Source: Candidatus Aminicenantota bacterium
GTDB lineage: Bacteria; Acidobacteriota; Aminicenantia; Aminicenantales; Saccharicenantaceae
Length of the DNA: 8,465 nt
NCBI GenBank assembly: GCA_026393955.1
Contig: JAPKZE010000092.1
Location: forward strand, 1-8,465
Direction of reading: 5' to 3'
Numbering within the stretch: position 1 is the stretch's first letter; each line of letters starts with the position of its first letter. A program made the position numbers and the translations under genes. Below are positions 1 through 4,672 of the stretch, piece by piece. The notes under the pieces are model-generated. The model saw only the letters and a program-made list of their open reading frames with translations, was not told where the DNA came from and did no database searches.

Positions 1-666
1 GCGAATGCCGCCCTTGTACTGGAATTCCTGGGACTTGTTGGTCCGCTCGTCGGTGATGGCGATCTTGAGGCCCTTGTTGAGGAAGGACAGCTCGCGCAGG
101 CGCTGGGACAGGATGTCGAAGTTGTATTCCGTGAACTCGAAGATGTCCTCGTCCGGCCAGAAGGTGACCTTGGTCCCGGTCTTCTTGGTCTTGCCGATCT
201 GTTTCAGCTTGGAGACTGGGTTGCCCCGCTCGTAGCTCTGGGTGTAGATGCCGCCCTCGCGCTTGATCTCGAGGTCGAGGCGCTTGGACAGGGCGTTGAC
301 GACCGAGACGCCGACGCCGTGGAGGCCGCCGGAGACCTTGTAGGACTTCTGGTCGAACTTGCCGCCGGCGTGGAGCATGGTCATGACGACCTCGGCGGCC
401 GATTTGTTCTCCTTCTTGTGCATGCCGACGGGGATGCCGCGGCCGTTGTCGATGACGGTGATGGAGTTGTCGACGTGGACGAAGACGTCGATCTCGGTGC
501 AGAAGCCGGCCAGGGCCTCGTCGACGCTGTTGTCGACGACCTCGTAGACGAGGTGGTGCAAGCCCTCCGTCCCGGTGCTGCCGATGTACATGGCCGGACG
601 CTTGCGAACGGCCTCGAGGCCCTTGAGGACCTTGATGCTTTCAGCGGTATACTTTTCTTGTGTCAT
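1..666 (-). CDS. gyrB: DNA gyrase subunit B, N-terminal 222 residues (3' end outside window)
   Basis: This is the ATPase half of type II topoisomerase subunit B, which drives ATP-dependent negative supercoiling in the cytoplasm with GyrA. The reading begins MTQEKYTAESIKVLKGLEAV and is open to the window edge. GHKL ATP-binding motifs are in order: the YEVVDNSVDEALAG block, with E42 and N46 at the same numbers as the E. coli catalytic base and Mg ligand; DNGRGIP from D73; the ATP-lid GGLHGVG near 113-119; and GTKVTF near 164-169. The transducer domain begins after about residue 215. ParE is the alternative, but the N-box wording and early motif spacing are typical of GyrB. The ATG at 664-666 is chosen because the conserved N-terminus starts there. 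No clear Shine-Dalgarno sequence precedes it. It is divergent from the GTPase gene. R24-P25-A26-M27 has Ala where most GyrB proteins have Gly. Confidence 0.94.
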   Translation of the reverse strand, partial: MTQEKYTAESIKVLKGLEAVRKRPAMYIGSTGTEGLHHLVYEVVDNSVDEALAGFCTEIDVFVHVDNSITVIDNGRGIPVGMHKKENKSAAEVVMTMLHAGGKFDQKSYKVSGGLHGVGVSVVNALSKRLDLEIKREGGIYTQSYERGNPVSKLKQIGKTKKTGTKVTFWPDEDIFEFTEYNFDILSQRLRELSFLNKGLKIAITDERTNKSQEFQYKGGIR

Positions 667-743
667 GTCCGTTCACTTATGAAAAAATACGGGTTCCCGG
701 GGCGGTCGCCTCACGGGACCCGGCGGGCATATTTCAAGATGTT

Positions 744-773
744 ATTATAGCAAAAAACGGCCCTCCAAGGCAA
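744..773 (-). promoter_or_regulatory. Predicted sigma70-type promoter of gyrB (extended -10)
   Basis: Read on the minus strand, TTGCCT (773-768) is followed after 18 bp by a consensus TATAAT (749-744). A TGC directly before it makes a perfect extended -10. Initiation would fall near 737, giving a leader of about 70 nt before the gyrB ATG at 666. Seen directly: the hexamers and spacing. Inferred: that they are used. Confidence 0.7.
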
Positions 774-819
774 GCTTTTTGTGCGTTTTTAATGAATTTT
801 AATCCTTTTTATATCAGCA

Positions 820-863
820 TTTTAGAGGCATATACCGGGGCCTGGTCAGGGACGCCTCTAAAA
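820..863. repeat. 10-bp perfect inverted repeat, 24-bp loop
   Basis: TTTTAGAGGC at 820-829 is the exact reverse complement of GCCTCTAAAA at 854-863. The 24-bp loop contains the small palindrome CCTGGTCAGG (841-850). No T-run follows on the plus strand. On the minus strand the right arm ends in A/T, but no gene runs into it from that side, so a terminator role has no client. It could be a degraded mobile repeat or a regulatory hairpin upstream of the gyrB promoter. The pairing is seen directly; the role is unknown. Confidence 0.55.
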
Positions 864-912
864 GCCATGATAAAAGACGCCCGCCGGAGCCATTTTTTCT
901 CACAGTTAGAGG

Positions 913-1019
913 GGGGTCAAACCTTAATTCTTATAATTTTCACGCGCCTCGGGCCGGCCGTTTCTGACCGGGATATCGAACGGCGCCGGCGAAAATTATA
1001 AGAATTAAGGTTTGACCCC
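913..1019. repeat. Perfect 29-bp inverted repeat with 49-bp spacer (REPIN/MITE-like element)
   Basis: The left arm (913-941) begins GGGGTCAAACC and ends ATAATTTTC. The right arm (991-1019) is its exact reverse complement over all 29 positions. The GC-rich 49-bp spacer (942-990) can extend the fold: GCGCC (944-948) pairs with GGCGC (982-986), and GGCCGGCC (952-959) is self-complementary. AT-rich arms around a GC-rich core, and a GGGGTC tip, recall the palindromic repeats spread by REP-associated tyrosine transposases (RAYT, Y1/IS200-like). No transposase is in the window, so that link is inference. The element ends 23 bp before the GTPase start codon and abuts its promoter. It is not a terminator: the gene to its left reads away from it, and no T-run follows. 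Confidence 0.8.
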
Positions 1020-1027
1020 TTCTTGTT

Positions 1028-1036
1028 TGCTATAAT
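1028..1036 (+). promoter_or_regulatory. Perfect extended -10 (TGCTATAAT) of the GTPase gene, leaderless geometry
   Basis: TGC at 1028-1030 precedes TATAAT at 1031-1036. The usual spacing puts +1 seven bases past the hexamer, at 1043, which is the A of the start codon. There is no Shine-Dalgarno sequence between hexamer and ATG, so translation from a leaderless mRNA is the simplest reading. No good -35 lies at 16-18 bp. TTGACC (1012-1017), in the tip of the inverted repeat, is only 13 bp upstream, which is too close for a normal promoter. Confidence 0.65.
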
Positions 1037-1042
1037 TTTGCC

Positions 1043-2032
1043 ATGCAGGCCAACCTTCCGCCCGAATACCACAAGATCGAAGCCGAGCTGCGGACGGCCA
1101 AGACGCCCGAAGAGAAGATCGACATCTACGAGCGGCTCATCCGCGTCATCCCCCACCACAAGGGCACGGACAAGCTCATCGCCATGTACCGGCAGAAGAT
1201 CGCCAAGGCCCGGGAGGAGGGCGAACGGCGCGCCTCCATGGCCAAGCACGCCCCGACCCACAAGATCGAGAGATCGGGCGCCGGGCAGATCGTGCTGGCC
1301 GGGCCGCCGAACTCCGGAAAGTCGAGCCTGGTCAAAGCCCTGACCGGCGCCGACGTCGAGGTCGCCGAGTACCCCTTCACCACCCGCTCCCCCGCTCCCT
1401 TCATGATGCCGTTCGAGAACGTCAAGGTCCAGCTCATCGACACGCCGCCCGTGACCGGCGAGCTCGTGGAGACGTGGTTCCCCGAGATGGTCAAGATGGC
1501 CGACGCCGTCATGCTCGTCGCCGATCTCACCGATCCCGACGCGGCGGTGACGCTCGAGGGCATCGTCGGCCGGCTCACGGAACGCAAGGTCGAGCTCGTC
1601 CGGGCCGATGCGGACATTCCGTCCCCCTACTTCCCGTTCCGTAAGCGGACGGTCCTCGCGGCCAACAAGATCGACGCCGAGGGCGCCCCGCAGGCTTTCG
1701 AGGACCTCGGCATGCTCCTCGACGGGCCCTACGAGCGTCTGGCTGTCTCGGCGACGGACGGCCGGGGCCTCGAGACGCTCCGCCGGACCGTCTTCGGCTT
1801 GTTGCGCGTCGTCCGTGTCTACAGCAAGATCCCGGGGAAGAAACCGGAGAAGGATTCCCCCTTCACGCTCAGGGTCGGGAGCACGGTCATGGAGATGGCC
1901 AAAGCGGTCCACAAGGACTTCTCGGAGAAGCTCCAGTACGCCCGGCTGTGGAACGCCGCCGGTCTCGACGGCCTGCGGGTCAACCGAGACTACGTCCTCG
2001 CGGACGAGGACATCGTCGAGCTCCACATCTGA
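1043..2032 (+). CDS. TGS-domain GTPase (Obg/DRG-related)
   Basis: This is a 329-aa cytoplasmic P-loop GTPase of the Obg/DRG group, probably acting in ribosome or RNA-linked regulation; the exact role is unknown. A charged helical N-terminus (about 1-75) leads into the G domain: G1 GPPNSGKSS (87-95), G2 Thr in YPFTT (110-114), G3 DTPP (133-136), G4 NKID (208-211) and G5 SAT (236-238). A C-terminal TGS domain (about 258-329) ends in the typical VNRDYVLADEDIVELH stretch. The final Gly of the DxxG motif is Pro here. The core is compact and the TGS is C-terminal, as in DRG proteins rather than Obg. The ATG lies exactly 7 nt after a -10 element with no ribosome-binding site, which supports both this start and a leaderless mRNA. 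It is a single-gene unit ending at a hairpin terminator. Confidence 0.88.
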   Translation: MQANLPPEYHKIEAELRTAKTPEEKIDIYERLIRVIPHHKGTDKLIAMYRQKIAKAREEGERRASMAKHAPTHKIERSGAGQIVLAGPPNSGKSSLVKALTGADVEVAEYPFTTRSPAPFMMPFENVKVQLIDTPPVTGELVETWFPEMVKMADAVMLVADLTDPDAAVTLEGIVGRLTERKVELVRADADIPSPYFPFRKRTVLAANKIDAEGAPQAFEDLGMLLDGPYERLAVSATDGRGLETLRRTVFGLLRVVRVYSKIPGKKPEKDSPFTLRVGSTVMEMAKAVHKDFSEKLQYARLWNAAGLDGLRVNRDYVLADEDIVELHI

Positions 2033-2034
2033 CA

Positions 2035-2070
2035 GGGGGACATGTACCTCCGGTACGTGTCCCCTTTCTT
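2035..2070 (+). terminator. Rho-independent terminator of the GTPase gene, built on a palindromic repeat
   Basis: GGGGACATGTACC (2036-2048), a TCC loop and GGTACGTGTCCCC (2052-2064) form a 13-bp stem with one G-U pair. TTTCTTTCTC follows directly. The hairpin starts three bases after the GTPase stop codon. It sits between convergent genes, but the minus-strand side lacks a T-run, so it mainly serves the plus-strand gene. A 29-nt relative with the same TCC loop lies at 4592-4620, so the hairpin is also a member of a repeat family. Confidence 0.82.
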
Positions 2071-2074
2071 TCTC

Positions 2075-3628
2075 TTATCTGAAGTTCAGGACCGGCTCGT
2101 CGCTGATATCCATGATGGTCATGAACAGGAGCTGGGCGATGTCCTCCATGATCTCCGGCGTGACGAGCTCGATCGAGTCGCGGGTGTTGTGGTAGGTCGG
2201 AAGGGGCGACGGTGGCCCGCCGAAGGACCCGAAGGTCAAGGAGGGCACGCCCTTCCAGAAGAACCAGGCCGAATCCTGCCGCGGCCGGGCCGGGTAGGAG
2301 GCCGGGGACGTGTTCAGCACCCGGTGGATGAAGTCCTTGTTGGCTTTCTCGACGAACGCCCAGAACTTGGGATAGGTCGTCCCGCCCGAGGCGTCGATCT
2401 TGTCGCCCGAGCCGGGGCCTTCCATGTTGAGGAACACGACGGTCTTGTCGAGCGGGTAGACAGGGTGCTCCGTGTAGTAGTGCGAGCCCTCGGTCCCCTG
2501 GTCCTCGCTTTGCTCCTCGCTGCCGAAGAAGAAGAACACGACCGTCCGCTTGGGCTTGACGGCACACCTGGCCATGGCCTCGGCGACGCCCAGCGTCACC
2601 GCCGCGGCCGTCGCGTTGTCGTTGGCGCCCGGCAGGAGCTTCCACAGCCGGCCCAGGTGGTCGAGGTGTCCGCCGACGATGATGACCTCGTCCTTGAGCG
2701 CGGGATCGGTTCCGGTGATCTTGCCCAAGAGGTTGATGCCGACGCCGTCGGGATGGTGCTCGCTCTTGTTGCCGATGGTCATCGTCTTGCCCGTGGCGAA
2801 GGACTGGGGCTGGAGCTCTTTGCGGATCCGGCCGACGACGTCGTCGTGGCCCTTGCCCGTCCCGGCGAAGACGTCCGTGACGACGGCCTTGCCGACGTGG
2901 TGATAGACGAACCCCTCGACGTAGGCATTGTTGGGGTTGCCGATGGGCCCGTAGTTGTAGATCATCCCGGCCGCCCCGTGGGCGGCGGCGTTCTTGAGCT
3001 TGTACTGATGGAAGGAATAGGGCCGCCACTTCTTGAAGAGCTCGAGCGTCTTCTCGCCCGGGCCGACCGGCACCTCGGACTCCATCAGGACGATCTTGCC
3101 CTTGACGTCGACGCCCTTGTAGTCGTCGTAGCCGAGCTCGGGCGCCGTGACGCCGTAGCCGACGTAGACGACCTCGGCCGTGACCTGGCCTGAGCCCGTC
3201 GTGCCGCCGGGCATGAACTCGTCTTCGTATTGATAGGATTTCTTGATGACGCCGCCCTTCCCGGCCGGCACATTCATCTCGCAGACGCCGCCCGGAAACA
3301 CGGTCGTGTAGGGATTCGGGAAGAGCTGCCGGTAGGTCCCGTTCTCGCCGCCGGGCTCGACGCCCCAGCCCTTGAGCAGGGACTCGACCCACGCGACGCA
3401 GGTTTCGTACTCCTTCGTGCCGGTCAGTCGGCCGCCGTATTTCTCGGAGACCATCTCCTTGACGTAGTCGTAGAGCGGCTGGCTCTGGATGAGGTGCATG
3501 GCCTCCAGGATCTTGGCCTCGTCGGTCGCCGGCGGGGCGGCCGGGCGGTCCGGCTGAGCGGCGAGGGGGAGCCCCGCGAGCGCGAGCCCGAGGGTGAGAA
3601 CGGTCAGAGAACGGAGCGTCAGCTTCAT
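2075..3628 (-). CDS. Exported M28-family metallopeptidase with PA domain
   Basis: This 517-aa protein is a secreted or periplasmic di-zinc aminopeptidase-type enzyme (peptidase family M28). MKLTLRSLTVLTLGLALAG with LAAQ after it is a Sec signal peptide. A protease-associated insert lies about 145-225 (VVYVGYGVTAPELGYDDY). The M28 catalytic core follows. Likely metal ligands and catalytic residues are H321 and D323 (GGHLDH), D337 (GANDNAT), the E371-E372 pair (GSEEQ), E403 (NMEG) and H480 (TYHNTRD). E403 stands where most M28 enzymes have Asp. The frame is open 51 codons further upstream, but the ATG at 3628 is preferred: it begins the signal peptide and has AAGGAGG (3642-3636) seven bases ahead. 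It has its own promoter and is divergent from the cyclophilin gene. It is clearly related to the M28 protein at 4673-6145 through the shared GGRLTG/AGRLTG and GYDDY-GV-VKGK stretches. The substrate is unknown. Confidence 0.92.
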   Translation of the reverse strand: MKLTLRSLTVLTLGLALAGLPLAAQPDRPAAPPATDEAKILEAMHLIQSQPLYDYVKEMVSEKYGGRLTGTKEYETCVAWVESLLKGWGVEPGGENGTYRQLFPNPYTTVFPGGVCEMNVPAGKGGVIKKSYQYEDEFMPGGTTGSGQVTAEVVYVGYGVTAPELGYDDYKGVDVKGKIVLMESEVPVGPGEKTLELFKKWRPYSFHQYKLKNAAAHGAAGMIYNYGPIGNPNNAYVEGFVYHHVGKAVVTDVFAGTGKGHDDVVGRIRKELQPQSFATGKTMTIGNKSEHHPDGVGINLLGKITGTDPALKDEVIIVGGHLDHLGRLWKLLPGANDNATAAAVTLGVAEAMARCAVKPKRTVVFFFFGSEEQSEDQGTEGSHYYTEHPVYPLDKTVVFLNMEGPGSGDKIDASGGTTYPKFWAFVEKANKDFIHRVLNTSPASYPARPRQDSAWFFWKGVPSLTFGSFGGPPSPLPTYHNTRDSIELVTPEIMEDIAQLLFMTIMDISDEPVLNFR

Positions 3629-3653
3629 GTCGATGCCTCCTTCAAAAAAATGA

Positions 3654-3682
3654 ATTGTATTCCAAGTCCCGGCGCATGCCAA
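3654..3682 (-). promoter_or_regulatory. Predicted sigma70-type promoter of the minus-strand M28 gene
   Basis: On the minus strand TTGGCA (3682-3677) and TACAAT (3659-3654) are separated by 17 bp; both match consensus at 5 of 6 positions. Initiation near 3647 gives a leader of about 19 nt carrying the AAGGAGG ribosome-binding site (3642-3636). Confidence 0.75.
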
Positions 3683-3718
3683 GCTAAAACCCGCAGCCGG
3701 ACGAGCGCCCGGCCGGAT

Positions 3719-3747
3719 TTGATTCGGCCACCCGATTCTGCTATTTT
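3719..3747 (+). promoter_or_regulatory. Predicted sigma70-type promoter of the cyclophilin gene
   Basis: TTGATT (3719-3724), a 17-bp spacer and TATTTT (3742-3747), preceded by TGC (3739-3741), form an extended -10 promoter. Initiation near 3754 gives a leader of about 26 nt with AAGGAGG at 3768-3774, five bases before the ATG. It lies back to back with the M28 promoter; their -35 elements are 36 bp apart, so one regulator could act on both. Confidence 0.7.
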
Positions 3748-3779
3748 GGCCTCTTCGCACCGATATCAAGGAGGCTCTC

Positions 3780-4340
3780 ATGACCCGTCACATCCTTCCC
3801 GTCCTCGTCGCCGCGTCCTTATTCGCCGCCGGCCTGGCCCTGGCCCAGGCGCCGGCCGCCAATCCCAAGGTCCTGCTCAAGACCTCCATGGGCGACATCA
3901 CTCTCGAGCTCTATCCGGCCAAGGCGCCGATCACGGTCAAGAACATCCTGGGTTACGTCGAAGCCAAGCACTACGACGGCCTCATCTTCCACCGCGTCAT
4001 CCCCAACTTCATGATCCAGACGGGCGGGCTGACGGCCGACATGCGCGAGAAGGCGGCCAACGCGCCCATCAAGAACGAATCCGGCAACGGCCTGAAGAAC
4101 GCCCGCGGCTCCGTGGCCATGGCCCGGACGAACGACCTCGACAGCGCCACGTGCCAGTTCTTCATCAACCTCGTCGACAACTTCAGACTGGACGACGCGA
4201 AGTACTGCGCGTTCGGCAAGGTCGTCGCCGGAATGGACGTCGTCGACAAGATCGCGGCCGTCCAGACCGGGAGCAAGCGCGGCCACGGGGACGTCCCCCT
4301 CGAGCCGATCACCATCCTCTCGGCCACGGTCGTCAAATAG
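3780..4340 (+). CDS. ppiA: Exported cyclophilin-type peptidyl-prolyl cis-trans isomerase
   Basis: This 186-aa folding catalyst interconverts cis and trans peptidyl-proline bonds. The N-terminus (residues 1-22, MTRHILPVLVAASLFAAG with LALAQ after it) is a signal peptide, placing the enzyme outside the cytoplasm. The mature part is a compact cyclophilin domain from residue 30. FHRVIPNFMIQTGG (70-83) supplies the catalytic Arg72 and the pocket residues Phe77, Met78 and Gln80. SVAMAR (111-116) and CQFFINL (125-131) complete the active site. The usual Trp in the segment after it is not evident in DDAKYCAFGKV, which is common in bacterial forms and lowers cyclosporin binding. AAGGAGG five bases upstream fixes the start. 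The small membrane-protein gene starts 3 nt after the stop and is probably cotranscribed. The symbol follows E. coli usage for the exported paralog; orthology is not tested. Confidence 0.92.
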   Translation: MTRHILPVLVAASLFAAGLALAQAPAANPKVLLKTSMGDITLELYPAKAPITVKNILGYVEAKHYDGLIFHRVIPNFMIQTGGLTADMREKAANAPIKNESGNGLKNARGSVAMARTNDLDSATCQFFINLVDNFRLDDAKYCAFGKVVAGMDVVDKIAAVQTGSKRGHGDVPLEPITILSATVVK

Positions 4341-4343
4341 GCG

Positions 4344-4550
4344 GTGTTCAACACCCTCTTCCCCTTCCTTCACGTGGCGGCCCTTCTGGCCGCCCTGGGC
4401 TATGCCGTCGTATCTCTCCTGCGGGGGAACGTCCCCCGTTTCGGTCTCATCGTCGTTCTGCTGGCGATCTACTACGTCTTCATCCTTCACCCCGCCGTGG
4501 TGAAGGAGATCGAAAGGAAGAAGGCGCTGAAGAAAGGCCCCCACGAATAG
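4344..4550 (+). CDS. Small two-helix membrane protein, 68 aa, GTG start
   Basis: I do not recognise a family. The product has two hydrophobic segments, about residues 4-26 (LFPFLHVAALLAALGYAVVS) and 33-50 (FGLIVVLLAIYYVFIL). A basic tail, KEIERKKALKKGPHE, suggests that both ends face the cytoplasm. The only usable start is GTG at 4344, three bases after the cyclophilin stop. No Shine-Dalgarno sequence is visible, so translation probably depends on coupling to the upstream gene. The strong hydrophobic/basic patterning argues for a real gene, and its position suggests it is the last gene of a two-gene unit. A chance frame in GC-rich DNA remains possible. Confidence 0.62.
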   Translation: MFNTLFPFLHVAALLAALGYAVVSLLRGNVPRFGLIVVLLAIYYVFILHPAVVKEIERKKALKKGPHE

Positions 4551-4591
4551 GGCCGGAGGGACCGGCTAAATATCATAGCGGAGTTCCTTCG

Positions 4592-4620
4592 GGGGACACG
4601 CCCCTCCGGGACATGTCCCC
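4592..4620. repeat. Imperfect 29-nt palindrome, second copy of the terminator-type repeat
   Basis: GGGGACACGCCCC, loop TCC and GGGACATGTCCCC pair over 13 positions with two mismatches. It matches the hairpin at 2036-2064 at 24 of 29 positions, with the same length, loop and GGGGACA/TGTCCCC tips. No T-run follows, so it is a poor terminator. It lies 18 bp upstream of the -35 of the second M28 gene. It is best read as a dispersed palindromic repeat. Confidence 0.7.
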
Positions 4621-4637
4621 GTTCGCACCCGTTCGCA
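4618..4637. repeat. Two perfect tandem copies of a 10-bp unit (CCCGTTCGCA)
   Basis: CCCGTTCGCA occurs at 4618-4627 and again at 4628-4637. The first copy overlaps the end of the palindrome and the second touches the -35 element at 4638. Spacing of one helical turn directly upstream of a promoter would suit a dimeric activator, but it could equally be a slippage duplication. Confidence 0.6.
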
Positions 4638-4666
4638 TTTACATTTAGGGGGGAAGCGATTAGAAT
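4638..4666 (+). promoter_or_regulatory. Predicted sigma70-type promoter of the M28-psd-pssA operon, leaderless geometry
   Basis: TTTACA (4638-4643), a 17-bp spacer and TAGAAT (4661-4666) each match consensus at 5 of 6 positions. Seven bases past the hexamer is 4673, the A of the start codon. No correctly placed Shine-Dalgarno sequence exists: the GGGG at 4668-4671 is too close and the purine run at 4647-4655 too far. The distance from -10 to ATG is identical to that at 1031-1043. Confidence 0.7.
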
Positions 4667-4672
4667 CGGGGC

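Larger units (their letters stand above)
667..1042. other. 376-bp AT-rich intergenic region between divergent gyrB and the GTPase gene
   Basis: No credible gene lies here; the frames that cross it show no family motifs. The stretch from about 740 to 940 is far richer in A and T than the flanking genes. It contains the gyrB promoter (744-773), a 10-bp inverted repeat (820-863), the perfect 29-bp inverted repeat (913-1019) and the GTPase promoter (1028-1036). Two palindromic elements in one spacer suggest an insertion site for small non-coding mobile repeats. Confidence 0.7.

Noticed and set aside
1012..1036. TTGACC in the inverted-repeat tip as the -35 of the GTPase promoter
   Set aside because: The gap to TATAAT is 13 bp, too short for sigma70; the extended -10 alone is a better explanation.
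917..2026. Long minus-strand open frame (369 codons) opposite the GTPase gene
   Set aside because: It is antisense to a gene with all GTPase motifs, its composition is Arg/Gly/Asp/Val-rich without any domain, and it runs into the inverted repeat. This is a GC-rich shadow.
3629..3781. Extended N-terminus (51 extra residues) for the minus-strand M28 peptidase
   Set aside because: The extension would bury the signal peptide, cross the promoter and bypass the AAGGAGG site at 3642-3636.
4287..4438. GGGGACGTCCCC (4287-4298) and a 7-bp GC hairpin (4422-4438) as further copies of the intergenic palindrome
   Set aside because: Both lie inside coding sequence, encode ordinary residues (GDVP, GNVP), are shorter and lack the TCC loop; likely chance in GC-rich DNA.
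4552..4566. GCCGG-AGGGA-CCGGC hairpin as a terminator after the small membrane gene
   Set aside because: The stem is only 5 bp and no T-run follows.
3230..4648. Plus-strand open frame of 472 codons crossing the divergent promoters and the cyclophilin gene
   Set aside because: It covers two real genes in the wrong frame and two promoters, has an Arg/Pro/Gly-rich low-complexity product and no ribosome-binding site.
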